Shown piece after piece: positions 26,996 through 36,136 of a stretch of 64,000 nt of DNA (position 1 is the first letter of the stretch; every line of letters starts with the position of its first letter). Made by a program: the position numbers and the translations under genes. The stretch spans positions 372,001 through 436,000 of the forward strand of contig NZ_JACGWV010000001.1 of the NCBI RefSeq assembly GCF_014137995.1, given 5' to 3'. The DNA comes from Promicromonospora sukumoe (GTDB lineage: Bacteria; Actinomycetota; Actinomycetes; Actinomycetales; Cellulomonadaceae). The notes below the pieces were generated by a model. It saw nothing but the letters and a program-made list of their open reading frames with translations, searched no databases and had not been told where the DNA came from.

Positions 26996-27843
26996 TCAAG
27001 ATCCGCAAGCGTTTCGCCGACACCGGGTTCGGCGTGATCGCCGTGTTCGTCTTCGTGCTCTCGGCCTTCCCCGTGTACTGGATGGTCAGCACCTCGTTCC
27101 TGCCGAACAACCGCATCCGCGGCGAGAACCTCGCGTTCTTCCCGACGCCGGACGTGTTCACGCTGGACAACTACCGGGCGGCGATCTTCAGCCCGCGGGC
27201 GCCGTTCGCGCCCGCCGTGGCGAACTCGATCGGGGTCACGTTCCTGACCCTGGTGATCGTCCTGGTCGTCGGGTTCGTGGCCGCGCTCGCCCTGACCCGG
27301 TTCCAGTTCAAGGGCCGTCGCACCTTCATCGTGCTGATCCTCGTCGTCCAGATGATCCCCGGAGAGGCGATGATCATCTCGATGTTCCGGATCATCGACG
27401 GCTGGCAGCTCCTCAACACGATCATCGGCCTGACGCTCGTGTACGCGGCGGGAGTGCTGCCGTTCACCATCTGGACGCTGCGCGGATTCGTCAACGGTGT
27501 ACCCAAGGAGCTGGAGGAGGCGGCGATGATCGACGGGTGCTCCCGTGCCGGCGCGTTCTGGCGGGTCACGTTCCCGCTGCTCGCACCCGGCCTGGTGGCC
27601 ACCGGCGTGTTCGCCTTTATCCAGGCGTGGAACGAGTTCGTCACGGCGCTGGTGATCATGCAGCGGCCCGAGGCGATGACCCTGCCGCTGTGGCTGCGCA
27701 CGTTCGTGCAGGCCACGCAGGCCACGAACTGGGGCGCGGTCATGGCGGCGTCGGTGCTCATCGCGATCCCCGCGGTGATCTTCTTCCTCATCGTGCAGGG
27801 CCGGATGACCGGCGGGCTGGTCTCCGGCGCGGTGAAGGGCTGA
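26992..27843 (+). CDS. Sugar ABC transporter permease, MalG type
   Basis: A 283-residue permease with six helices and the EAA motif KELEEAAMIDGCSRAGAFWRVTFPLL. GTG 26992 overlaps the stop of the first permease (GTGA), so the two subunits are made in equal amounts. Its own TGA overlaps the ATG of the ROK kinase (TGATG). Together with the binding protein it forms an importer of the carbohydrate uptake 1 type. Confidence 0.92.
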   Translation: MIKIRKRFADTGFGVIAVFVFVLSAFPVYWMVSTSFLPNNRIRGENLAFFPTPDVFTLDNYRAAIFSPRAPFAPAVANSIGVTFLTLVIVLVVGFVAALALTRFQFKGRRTFIVLILVVQMIPGEAMIISMFRIIDGWQLLNTIIGLTLVYAAGVLPFTIWTLRGFVNGVPKELEEAAMIDGCSRAGAFWRVTFPLLAPGLVATGVFAFIQAWNEFVTALVIMQRPEAMTLPLWLRTFVQATQATNWGAVMAASVLIAIPAVIFFLIVQGRMTGGLVSGAVKG

Positions 27844-28922
27844 TGGGCGGTACAAAGCAGGCCAGGTGGTCCTTCGGCAGGTCGAGCAAGCGAAAGGTCG
27901 GGATGGGAAAGGTCGGCAAGCGGCAGGGAGGCGCCCGGTCGGGGACCGGGCGCGCTCCCGGGTACACGGTCGGCCTCGACATCGGCGGCACCAAGATCCT
28001 CGGTGCGCTCCTCGACCCGGCGGGTGAGGTGGTCGCCACGGTGCGCCGGTCCACGGTGCACGGCGCCGACGGTCTGGTCGACGGCGCCGCGCGGGCGGTG
28101 CGCGACGTCGTCGAGTCCGGCGGGGTGGAGCTCGCGGCCGTGGTCGGCGTCGGGCTTGGCATCCCCGGCATCGTCGACCACGTGTCCGGCACCGTGAAGC
28201 ACGCGGTCAACCTCGGGGTGCACGACGACGAGCTGCCGCTCGCCGAGCTGCTCTCCGCGGAGCTCGGCGGTGTCGCGGTGGTGGTGGAGAACGACCTCAA
28301 CGTGGCCGCCGTCGGCGCGGCGCACGTGCTGGAGCGGTCGGGGAGCACGGCCGACGGGCAGGGCGGGGCCGGCGGGTCCGCCGAGCACGAGGACCTCGCG
28401 TTCCTCGCGCTGGGTACGGGCCTCGCGTCCGGCCTGGTGCTGGACGGCAAGCTGCGCCGCGGCGCGAGCGGCGCGGCCGGCGAGATCGGGCACATCCCGG
28501 TGGACCCGCTGGGGCCGGAGTGCCCGTGCGGGCAGCGCGGCTGCCTGGAGCGGTACGCATCGGGCAAGGCGCTGGAGGCGGCGTGGCCGTCGCGGCACGG
28601 CAAGCCGGCTCCGGTGGAGCTGTTCGAGGCGGCGCGCGCCGGCGACGAGGAGGCCATCGCGGTCAAGGACCGGTTCGCGGCCGCGACGGCGTCCGCCGTG
28701 CGGCTGCTGGTCCTGACCGCCGACGTACGGCACGTCGTGCTGGGCGGCGGCGTCGCGCTGCTCGGCACCGAGCTGCTGGACGCCGTGCAGGACGCGCTGC
28801 GCGAGCAGGCCAAGGTGTCGTCGTTCCTCGGGTCGCTCAAGCTGGCGGAACGGGTCAGGCTGGCGCCGACGCACGTTCCCGTCGCGGCCGTGGGCGCCGC
28901 GGTGCTGGGGAGGAGGAGCTGA
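27843..28922 (+). CDS. ROK-family sugar kinase (glucosamine/GlcNAc kinase-like)
   Basis: A 359-residue kinase. After a 40-residue very basic leader (RSSKRKVGMGKVGKRQGG) comes the ROK fold: ATP motif VGLDIGGTKILGALLD, catalytic VVVENDLNVAAVG with Asp, and zinc motif CPCGQRGCLERYASG. It lacks a helix-turn-helix, so it is a kinase rather than a regulator. It likely phosphorylates the imported amino sugar for NagB. ATG 27843 overlaps the permease stop; an ATG at 27903 with AAAGG ahead would remove half the odd leader. Glucokinase activity is possible. Confidence 0.85.
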   Translation: MGGTKQARWSFGRSSKRKVGMGKVGKRQGGARSGTGRAPGYTVGLDIGGTKILGALLDPAGEVVATVRRSTVHGADGLVDGAARAVRDVVESGGVELAAVVGVGLGIPGIVDHVSGTVKHAVNLGVHDDELPLAELLSAELGGVAVVVENDLNVAAVGAAHVLERSGSTADGQGGAGGSAEHEDLAFLALGTGLASGLVLDGKLRRGASGAAGEIGHIPVDPLGPECPCGQRGCLERYASGKALEAAWPSRHGKPAPVELFEAARAGDEEAIAVKDRFAAATASAVRLLVLTADVRHVVLGGGVALLGTELLDAVQDALREQAKVSSFLGSLKLAERVRLAPTHVPVAAVGAAVLGRRS

Positions 28923-29701
28923 TGGAGGTCGTGATCGCGCCGGCGGACGAGCTGGCGAGGCTGGCGGCGGACGCCGTGGAGGGCCTGCTGCGGGCCGACC
29001 CGGAGACGGTGCTCGGGCTGGCCACGGGGTCCTCGCCCCTGGCCGTGTACGACGAGCTGGCCCGCCGGCACAAGGACGGGCTCTCCTTCGCCCGCGCCAG
29101 GGCGTTCATGCTCGACGAGTACGTCGGCCTGAGCGCGGACCACCCGGAGCGGTACCGCAACGTGATCGAGAAGGAGATCGCGTCACGCGTGGACCTCGCG
29201 CCCGGCGCGGTCCAGGGCCCGGACGGCCTGGCCGAGGACCTGCCCGCGGCGTGCGCCGCGTACGAGCAGGCCATCGCGGACGCCGGGGGCGTGGACCTGC
29301 AGATCCTGGGGATCGGCACGGACGGCCACATCGCGTTCAACGAGCCGGGCTCCTCGCTCGCCTCGCGCACCCGGATCAAGACGCTCACGAAGCAGACGCG
29401 CGAGGACAACGCGCGGTTCTTCGGCGGGTCGGTCGAGCAGGTCCCGCGGCACTGCCTCACGCAGGGCCTCGCCACGATCATGTCGGCCCGGCACCTGGTG
29501 CTGCTGGCGACCGGACGGGCCAAGGCCGAGGCGGTGCACCAGCTCGTGGAGGGCCCGGTCTCGGCGATGTGGCCCGCCACGATCATGCAGCTGCACCCGC
29601 ACGCCACCGTGCTGGTCGACGACGCCGCGGCCTCCCGCCTGCAGCTCGGCGACTACTACCGGCAGACCTACGCCGACAAGCCCGCCTGGCAGGGCCTGTA
29701 G
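28922..29701 (+). CDS. nagB: Glucosamine-6-phosphate deaminase
   Basis: A 259-residue enzyme turning glucosamine-6-phosphate into fructose-6-phosphate and ammonia. Key segments: LATGSSPLAVYDEL (phosphate loop), MLDEYVGL, GIGTDGHIAFNEPGS (catalytic Asp, His and Glu) and TQGLATIMSARHLVLLATG. ATG 28922 overlaps the kinase stop. It ends the amino-sugar operon; nagA (deacetylase) is absent from this cluster, so GlcNAc-6-phosphate would need a NagA encoded elsewhere. Palindrome B1 follows. Confidence 0.95.
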   Translation: MEVVIAPADELARLAADAVEGLLRADPETVLGLATGSSPLAVYDELARRHKDGLSFARARAFMLDEYVGLSADHPERYRNVIEKEIASRVDLAPGAVQGPDGLAEDLPAACAAYEQAIADAGGVDLQILGIGTDGHIAFNEPGSSLASRTRIKTLTKQTREDNARFFGGSVEQVPRHCLTQGLATIMSARHLVLLATGRAKAEAVHQLVEGPVSAMWPATIMQLHPHATVLVDDAAASRLQLGDYYRQTYADKPAWQGL

Positions 29702-29705
29702 AGCC

Positions 29706-29753
29706 ACGTGTCAGACGCTCAGGTCCCTCGGGTGACCTGAGCGTCTGACACGT
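29706..29753. repeat. Palindrome family B, copy 1
   Basis: ACGTGTCAGACGCTCAGGTC (29706-29725) pairs exactly with 29734-29753. It lies between convergent nagB (ends 29701) and the AAA ATPase gene (ends 29765). It shares its sequence with the element at 36137-36184 except for two base-pair changes that are compensated in the other arm. Likely a two-way terminator. Confidence 0.85.
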
Positions 29754-29764
29754 CAGAGGGCCCG

Positions 29765-31171
29765 TCAGAGATAGTTACCCGCGACCGGGGCGGGCTTCCA
29801 CCGGCCCGACGTCGCCACGTCGGCGACCCGGCCGGTCGTCAGACCGTCGGGGCCGTGCTCCAGGATCGAGCGGCGGGCCACCTCGCGCAGGTCCGCGCCC
29901 GTGGCGCCGTCCAGGTACGACGCGACCAGGTCCACGTCGACCGGGGCGTCCGGCGGCAGGAACAGGCGGAGGATCTCCGTGCGCCCTGTCTGGTCCGGCG
30001 GCGGCACCTCGATGATGGTGTCGAAGCGGCCGGGCCGCTTCACGGCCGGGTCCAGCGAGTCCGGGTCGTTGGTGGTGCCGACCGTCAGCACGTCGTCCGA
30101 GCTGCGCGTCCCGTCCAGGGCGTCGAGGAACTCGGCGAACGAGGTGTCGCCGCGCGACCCCTTGGACGCCACCGAGTCGATCTCCTCCAGCACGACGAGG
30201 CACGGGCCGAGCCCGCGGATCTCCTCGTACAGCTCGGTCATCCAGGTGCGCAGCACCTCGGCGGTGACCAGCACGACCGTGAGCGGCCCGGCGAGCTCCG
30301 TGGCGATGACCCGGGTGAGCTTGGTCTTGCCGACGCCCGGCTTGCCGGCCAGCAGCAGGCCGCGCGACGTCGTGTGGCCCAGGGCCCGCAGCGCGTCGCG
30401 GCGCGTGGTCACGCTGGAGCAGAACAGGTCCACCTCGCGCCACAGCTCGGCGGGCAGCACGACGTCGCCGCGCACCTGGACCGTGTGCTTCACGGGCATC
30501 AGGTCGACGGTGCCGTTCCCGGACCTGGCCGACAGCACGCCGCCGCGGTACGGGTGGTCCTCCTCCAGCGTGCGGGCCAGGTCGGCCAGCACCCGCTCGG
30601 CGAGCGCCAGCCCGCCCGGCGGGGTGAACGCCGTGATCGTGGGCTGGCCGTAGCGGTAGGCCACCTCGACGGCCACGGCCGTGTCGTAGGCGGACCCGGC
30701 GGGGAAGAGCACGGTGGCGACCGACGGCACGCTCACGGAGGTGCCGTTGCCGAGGTCCAGCGCCGCGCGCTGCGGGGCGCCGCCGGGGCCGAACACGGCG
30801 ACGTCGTCGGGGTGGCGGTCCACCCAGCGCTGGAGCGCGTAGGCGTGCAGCCGCTGCAGGGTGCGCGACATGTCGCGCGAGACGTTGACGAGCGTGCTCT
30901 CGTCGGCCTCCCAGCGGCGGGCGAGCCACTCGGCGGACGAGCGGGGTTCCTTGGGGCGGTCCGGGACGGGGCGGCCTAGCATCGCGGCGACGGCGGCGAC
31001 CGCGCGCCGGGCGGCCTCGTCGTGGTCGCCGAAGTCGGGCCAGACGGGTTCGGGCGCGCCGCGGGGGATGTCGGACAGGGCGGCGGTGGTCAGGGTCTCG
31101 GCGAGGTCGGTCGCGGAGGCGGCGCCGTCGTCGGGCAGGGTGAGGCTCCTCTCAGGGCGGGGACGTGACAT
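29765..31171 (-). CDS. AAA-family ATPase
   Basis: A 468-residue cytoplasmic ATPase. About 250 residues with no recognised domain precede a single AAA module: Walker A AGKPGVGKT (about 275-283), Walker B CLVVLEEID (about 324-332), sensor 1 TVGTTNDP and arginine finger PGRFD. The Walker B Asp is replaced by Glu (LEEID instead of DEID), which may slow hydrolysis. The AAA part resembles CDC48/FtsH-type unfoldases but no protease domain is attached. ATG 31171 lies 7 nt after TATAAC, a leaderless start. It is divergent from DUF3039. Confidence 0.82.
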   Translation of the reverse strand: MSRPRPERSLTLPDDGAASATDLAETLTTAALSDIPRGAPEPVWPDFGDHDEAARRAVAAVAAMLGRPVPDRPKEPRSSAEWLARRWEADESTLVNVSRDMSRTLQRLHAYALQRWVDRHPDDVAVFGPGGAPQRAALDLGNGTSVSVPSVATVLFPAGSAYDTAVAVEVAYRYGQPTITAFTPPGGLALAERVLADLARTLEEDHPYRGGVLSARSGNGTVDLMPVKHTVQVRGDVVLPAELWREVDLFCSSVTTRRDALRALGHTTSRGLLLAGKPGVGKTKLTRVIATELAGPLTVVLVTAEVLRTWMTELYEEIRGLGPCLVVLEEIDSVASKGSRGDTSFAEFLDALDGTRSSDDVLTVGTTNDPDSLDPAVKRPGRFDTIIEVPPPDQTGRTEILRLFLPPDAPVDVDLVASYLDGATGADLREVARRSILEHGPDGLTTGRVADVATSGRWKPAPVAGNYL

Positions 31172-31297
31172 GCGCACAGTTATATCCGTGGTCACCGACA
31201 CGACCGCAAGGATTTCCGCGCAAGAGGTGCCCGGGGCGGAGGTCCCGAGGGCGTGCCGACGGCATGGCTGTCGGTGGTCCCGCGTAGACTTGTCCGC

Positions 31298-31600
31298 ATG
31301 ACCGAACCACTCTCCAGCCCGCAGGACGAGCCCAGTACGCAGGGCGGCACGAGCGTCCTCGAGCGCGAGGAGACCCGGGAGGAGACGGAACCGGGAGACC
31401 ACGAGCGTTTTGCGCACTATGTGCGCAAGGAGAAGATCATGCAGTCCGCCATGAGCGGCAAGCCCGTGATCGCGCTCTGCGGCAAGGTCTGGGTCCCTGG
31501 ACGCGACCCGGGCAAGTTCCCGGTGTGTCCCCGGTGCAAGGAGATCTACGACGGTCTCCGTGACCCGCAGGACGGCGGCGAGGGCGACTCCACCAAGTGA
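31298..31600 (+). CDS. DUF3039 protein
   Basis: A 100-residue actinobacterial protein. An acidic N-terminal half (residues 1-37) precedes the conserved block HERFAHYVRKEKIM and GKPVIALCGKVWVPGRDP, ending VCPRCKEIYD, a likely zinc site with CPRC. Function is unknown. It starts at ATG 31298, 7 nt after TAGACT, and its stop overlaps the start of the helicase gene (GTGA). This coupling suggests the two proteins work together. Confidence 0.9.
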   Translation: MTEPLSSPQDEPSTQGGTSVLEREETREETEPGDHERFAHYVRKEKIMQSAMSGKPVIALCGKVWVPGRDPGKFPVCPRCKEIYDGLRDPQDGGEGDSTK

Positions 31601-33402
31601 CGAGCCAGCCGCAGCAGCTGCCCCACACACCGTCGTCTGCGGCCGCTTCGTCGCTCAGCCCTGCCTTTCCACGCCGCGCCCCCTGGGGCACGGCGTCGAG
31701 TCTGCGCGCCTGGCAGGCGGAGGCCCTGGAGCAGTACCGCGTGTCGAACCCGCGGGACTTCCTGGCCGTCGCCACCCCGGGCGCGGGCAAGACGACGTTC
31801 GCGCTCCGCATCGCCACCGAGCTGCTCGAGCAGGGCATCGTCCGGCGGGTCACCGTCGTGGCGCCCACCGAGCACCTCAAGACCCAGTGGGCCGACGCCG
31901 CCGCACGCGTCGGCATCCGCATCGACCCGCAGTTCAAGAACTCGCAGGGCCGGCACGGCTCGCACTACGATGGCGTCGCGCTCACGTACGCGCAGGTCGC
32001 GGCCAAGCCGGCGCTGCACCGCGCCCGCACGGAGGCGGCCCGCACCCTGGTGATCCTCGACGAGGTGCACCACGGCGGTGACGCCCTGAGCTGGGGCGAC
32101 GCCGTCCGCGAGGCCTTCGAGGGCGCCGAGCGCCGCCTGGCGCTCACCGGCACCCCGTTCCGCAGCGACACCTCCGCGATCCCGTTCGTGCAGTACGAGG
32201 CCGACGCCGAGGGCATCCGCCGCTCCAAGGCCGACTACACGTACGGCTACGGCGAGGCGCTGCGCGACCACGTCGTGCGCCCCGTGCTCTTCCTGTCGTA
32301 CGCGGGCGACATGCGCTGGCGCACCAAGATGGGCGACGAGGTCAGCGCCCGTCTCGGCGAGGCCATGACCAAGGACATGACCGGGCAGGCGTGGCGTACC
32401 GCGCTGGACCCGGAGGGGCAGTGGATCCCGTCGGTGCTCGCCGCCGCGGACAAGCGCCTCACCGAGGTGCGCCGCACGGTGCCCGACGCCGGCGGTCTGG
32501 TCATCGCGACCGACCAGGACAACGCGCGCGCCTACGCCACGCACCTGCAGGAGATCACCGGCAAGCGTCCGATCGTCGTCCTCTCGGACGACGAGGGCGC
32601 CTCCGGGCGCATCGAGGAGTACGCGCAGGGCGAGGACCGCTGGATGGTGGCCGTGCGCATGGTGTCGGAGGGCGTGGACGTGCCGCGCCTCGCCGTCGGC
32701 GTGTACGCCACCAGCGCCTCGACGCCGCTGTTCTTCGCCCAGGCGATCGGCCGGTTCGTGCGCGCCCGAAAGCGCGGCGAGACGGCGTCGATCTTCCTGC
32801 CGAGCGTCGCGCCGCTGCTGAACCTGGCCAACTCGATGGAGCAGGAGCGCGACCACGCGCTCGACCGGCCGCGCACGGCCGAGGAGCAGGGCATCGAGTA
32901 CGACCCCGAGGCGGCGCTGGTCGCCGAGGCGAACAAGGAGGAGAAGGCGTCGAGCGAGCTGCTCGGGTCCTTCCAGGCGCTGGAGGCGCAGGCCTCGTTC
33001 GACCGCGTCCTGTTCGACGGCGGCGAGTTCGGCACGAGCGCCGACCTCGGCTCGGCGGAGGAGCAGGACTTCCTCGGCCTGCCCGGGCTCCTGGAGCCGG
33101 ACCAGGTGGCGACGCTGCTGCGGCAGCGTCAGGCCGACCACCTCAAGGCGCGCGGCGGCGCCCCCACCGCGCGTGAGGTGCAGAACGAGCGGTCCGAGCA
33201 GGAGCACCGGCGCGCGGCCGAGCTGCGCAAGGAGCTGTCCAAGCTCGTCTCCGCGTGGGCCAAGCGCAGCGGGCAGCCGCACGGCATGGTGCACACCGAG
33301 CTGCGCCGCAAGTGCGGCGGGCCCGAGGTGCCCCTGGCGACGGCCGACCAGCTCGAGGCGCGCGTGGCACAGGTCCGGCGCTGGTTCGTCGGTCAGAAGT
33401 AG
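31597..33402 (+). CDS. DEAD/DEAH-box (SF2) helicase
   Basis: A 601-residue superfamily 2 helicase. Motifs in order: Walker A ATPGAGKTTFALR (about 60), DEVH box VILDEVHH, motif III ALTGTPFRSD, motif V MVSEGVDVPRLAV and motif VI QAIGRFVRARKRG. The C-terminal 200 residues are charged and helical with no known domain. The type resembles restriction-like and UvrB/RecG-like helicases conserved in actinobacteria. GTG 31597 overlaps the DUF3039 stop. Its nucleic acid target is not known. Confidence 0.88.
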   Translation: MTSQPQQLPHTPSSAAASSLSPAFPRRAPWGTASSLRAWQAEALEQYRVSNPRDFLAVATPGAGKTTFALRIATELLEQGIVRRVTVVAPTEHLKTQWADAAARVGIRIDPQFKNSQGRHGSHYDGVALTYAQVAAKPALHRARTEAARTLVILDEVHHGGDALSWGDAVREAFEGAERRLALTGTPFRSDTSAIPFVQYEADAEGIRRSKADYTYGYGEALRDHVVRPVLFLSYAGDMRWRTKMGDEVSARLGEAMTKDMTGQAWRTALDPEGQWIPSVLAAADKRLTEVRRTVPDAGGLVIATDQDNARAYATHLQEITGKRPIVVLSDDEGASGRIEEYAQGEDRWMVAVRMVSEGVDVPRLAVGVYATSASTPLFFAQAIGRFVRARKRGETASIFLPSVAPLLNLANSMEQERDHALDRPRTAEEQGIEYDPEAALVAEANKEEKASSELLGSFQALEAQASFDRVLFDGGEFGTSADLGSAEEQDFLGLPGLLEPDQVATLLRQRQADHLKARGGAPTAREVQNERSEQEHRRAAELRKELSKLVSAWAKRSGQPHGMVHTELRRKCGGPEVPLATADQLEARVAQVRRWFVGQK

Positions 33403-33493
33403 ACGGGAGCGAGAAGATCCGCATGGTGAGACAAGAGGCCGTCCTGGCCGGATTCGCCCGGCCCAGGCCAGTTCTCTGGCCTACCGTGAGTGC

Positions 33494-34942
33494 ATGACCG
33501 ACGAGCTTCGGAGCATCGGCGCTCCGCTCACCGACTCGTGGCCTGCCCTCGACAACGTCGTCGGGGAACCGCGGCCGCTCCCCGCAGCACCCCTTCCGGC
33601 GGTCCGGCCGTCGGTGGCGCTGCTGACCGACCGCTACGAGCTGACCATGCTCCAGGCGGCCCTGGCCGACGGCACCGCGCACCGGCACTGCGTGTTCGAG
33701 GTGTTCACGCGACGCCTGCCCGCGGGCCGGCGCTACGGCGTCCTGGCGGGCACCGGCCGTGTCCTGGAAGCGCTGCCACACTTCGTCTTCGAGGACGCCG
33801 AGCTGGCGTACCTGGAGCAGAACGCGGTGGTGGACCGCAGGACGCTGGACTACCTCGCCAACTACCGGTTCACCGGGACCATCCAGGGCTACGTCGAGGG
33901 CGAGGTGTTCTTCCCCGGCTCGCCCGTGCTGCAGGTCGAGGGCTCGTTCGCCGAGGCCGTGCTGCTGGAGACGCTGATCCTGTCGATCCTGAACTACGAC
34001 TCGGCGGTGGCGTCGGCGGCGTCGCGCATGACGAGCGCGGCCGGCAACCGGCCCGTGCTGGAGATGGGCTCCCGCCGGGCGAGCGAGCAGGCGGCCGTCG
34101 CGGCCGCCCGCGCCGCCGTGATCGGCGGGTTCGCCGGCACCTCCAACCTCGAGGCCGGCATGCGCTACGGGCTGGACACCATCGGCACCGCCGCGCACGC
34201 GTTCACGCTGCTGCACGACAGCGAGCGGGAGGCGTTCGCGTCGCAGGTCGCCTCGCTGGGCGCCGGCACCACGCTGCTTGTCGACACCTACGACGTGAAG
34301 CAGGGCGTGGCCACGGCCGTCGAGGTGGCGGGGACCGGGCTCGGTGCCGTGCGGCTCGACTCCGGCGACCTCGGGGGACTGGCGGGCGAGGTGCGTCGCC
34401 AGCTCGACTCGCTCGGCGCGCGGGACACCAAGATCGTGGTCACCTCCGACCTCGACGAGTACGCGATCGCTTCGCTGGCCGCCGCGCCGGTGGACGTCTA
34501 CGGCGTCGGCACGTCGCTCGTGACCGGCTCGGGCGCACCCACCTGCGGCATGGTCTACAAGCTCGTGGCGCGCGCCGACTCGTCGGGCGTGCTGCAGCCG
34601 GTGGCCAAGGCCTCGGCGAACAAGGCGTCGGTGGGCGGGCGCAAGGCCGCCGCGCGCCGCTACGGCCGCGACGGGTACGCCATCGAGGAGATCATGGTGA
34701 CCGGCCCGGACACCGCCGTGGCGGAGTGGACGCCGCAGAGCGACGACCTGCGCCCGCTGCTCGCGCCGCTGGTGGTCGACGGCGCCGTGGACTCGCGCTG
34801 GGTGGGCCCGTACGGGGTCGCGAACGCCGCGATCAACCACGGTATGGTGCGCGCCGAGCTGCCGCGGGGCGCCCGCCGGCTGTCCAAGGGCGACCCGGCG
34901 ATCCCGACCGTCGACCTGCGGCTGGACGACCTTCCCGACTGA
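33494..34942 (+). CDS. pncB: Nicotinate phosphoribosyltransferase
   Basis: A 482-residue NAD-salvage enzyme that makes nicotinate mononucleotide from nicotinate and PRPP. Features: LLTDRYELTMLQAAL at the start of the domain, GSRRASEQAAVAAARAA, catalytic His in GTAAHAFTLLHDSE, DTYDVKQGV, and phosphate-binding VRLDSGDL and VYGVGTSLV. About 40 extra N-terminal residues precede the domain. ATG 33494 lies 6 nt after TACCGT. It is directly upstream of clpS, an arrangement common in actinobacteria. Confidence 0.95.
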   Translation: MTDELRSIGAPLTDSWPALDNVVGEPRPLPAAPLPAVRPSVALLTDRYELTMLQAALADGTAHRHCVFEVFTRRLPAGRRYGVLAGTGRVLEALPHFVFEDAELAYLEQNAVVDRRTLDYLANYRFTGTIQGYVEGEVFFPGSPVLQVEGSFAEAVLLETLILSILNYDSAVASAASRMTSAAGNRPVLEMGSRRASEQAAVAAARAAVIGGFAGTSNLEAGMRYGLDTIGTAAHAFTLLHDSEREAFASQVASLGAGTTLLVDTYDVKQGVATAVEVAGTGLGAVRLDSGDLGGLAGEVRRQLDSLGARDTKIVVTSDLDEYAIASLAAAPVDVYGVGTSLVTGSGAPTCGMVYKLVARADSSGVLQPVAKASANKASVGGRKAAARRYGRDGYAIEEIMVTGPDTAVAEWTPQSDDLRPLLAPLVVDGAVDSRWVGPYGVANAAINHGMVRAELPRGARRLSKGDPAIPTVDLRLDDLPD

Positions 34943-35023
34943 GGTCACAGCCAGGCGACAACTTCGTGGGAATCTCGGACAGGGGTGTCCAGTCCGGGGA
35001 CGAAACAGCCTAGAGTGAGACCT

Positions 35024-35365
35024 GTGACTTCCACCCAGCTGCCGCTGCTCACGCCCCTGGGGTCAGCCGGGACGGCCGTCGAGGAGGACACCGAAGAGGC
35101 GATCTTCGCGGGGATCGCCGACCCGTGGGTGACCATCGTCTGGAACGACCCGGTGAACCTGATGTCATACGTGACGTACGTGTTCGAGAGCTACTTCGGG
35201 TACCCCCGCGCCAAGGCGGAGCAGCTCATGACCCAGGTGCACAAGAACGGTCGTGCCGTCGTGTCCAGCGGCGGGCGCGAGCGTATGGAGGTGGATGTGC
35301 AAGCGATGCACGGGTTCGGGCTGTGGGCGACGCTGCAGGAGTCGGGCGCTCGGGGAGTCGCATGA
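35024..35365 (+). CDS. clpS: ATP-dependent Clp protease adaptor ClpS
   Basis: A 113-residue adaptor that delivers N-degron proteins to ClpC/ClpA-ClpP. The N-terminal 35 residues are disordered; the core reads [20 protein letters not shown] with the substrate-pocket Asn-Asp, then [12 protein letters not shown] and the final helix-strand. GTG 35024 lies 7 nt after TAGAGT (35011-35016). Its stop overlaps the DUF2017 start (ATGA). Confidence 0.95.
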   Translation: MTSTQLPLLTPLGSAGTAVEEDTEEAIFAGIADPWVTIVWNDPVNLMSYVTYVFESYFGYPRAKAEQLMTQVHKNGRAVVSSGGRERMEVDVQAMHGFGLWATLQESGARGVA

Positions 35366-36114
35366 CGCCGTTCCGCGCCATGCGGCGGGGTTACGAGGCT
35401 CGGTTCGAACCGGTTGAGCGGGTCGTCCTGGCCAAGGTGGCGCGCGACGTCTCCGCGATGCTCCGCGAGGAGGCGGGCCTGGACCTGTTCGCCGACGGCG
35501 ACGAGCCGGGTCCCTCCTCGCACCACGCCCCGGGCAAGGGACAGGCCTGGGCCAACGGCCTCCTCGCGCCGGACGAGCTGACCGACGCCGACCTCGCGCG
35601 GCTCACCGGCGTGACCGGCGTGGGGCGCATCCCGACGGACCCCGCGGCGCAGCGGCTCCTGCCGGACGCGAGCAAGGACGACGCGGACGTCGCCGACGAG
35701 TTCCGCCGGCTCACGCAGAACGACGTCGCCCAGGCGAAGGTGGACCGGCTGGAGGCGTTCGCCGCGCTGCTGGACCTGCCCTCGGGCGACGACGCGCCGT
35801 CGACGGTGGGCCGCCACGGCGCGCCGCCCCCGGTGCGGGTGCCGCGCGAGGACGCCGAGCAGTTCGCGGGCGCCCTCACGGACGTGCGGCTCGTGATCGC
35901 GGAGCGGCTCGGGCTGAAGACCGACGACCAGGTCATGCAGCTCACCGACGAGATCATGTGGGACCGGCAGGCGGGCCGCGAGATCCCCGTGGCGACCGAC
36001 GGGCGCGCCGCCCGGCGGTTCTGGTCCGGGGTGTTCGTCGCGGCGGGCTACGCCCAGGAGACGCTCATGGACGTGATGCTCGCGGAGCTCCGCGGGCGCC
36101 GTCCGCTCGCCTAG
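35362..36114 (+). CDS. DUF2017 protein
   Basis: A 250-residue cytoplasmic protein always found next to clpS in actinobacteria. It opens [20 protein letters not shown] and has helical segments ([28 protein letters not shown]), ending in [16 protein letters not shown] helices. No catalytic motif is seen. Coupling to ClpS by a 4-nt overlap suggests a role in proteolysis or its control, but that is inference. Palindrome B2 follows. Confidence 0.88.
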   Translation: MTPFRAMRRGYEARFEPVERVVLAKVARDVSAMLREEAGLDLFADGDEPGPSSHHAPGKGQAWANGLLAPDELTDADLARLTGVTGVGRIPTDPAAQRLLPDASKDDADVADEFRRLTQNDVAQAKVDRLEAFAALLDLPSGDDAPSTVGRHGAPPPVRVPREDAEQFAGALTDVRLVIAERLGLKTDDQVMQLTDEIMWDRQAGREIPVATDGRAARRFWSGVFVAAGYAQETLMDVMLAELRGRRPLA

Positions 36115-36136
36115 CCCGCCCCACCCCGCGCGACCC

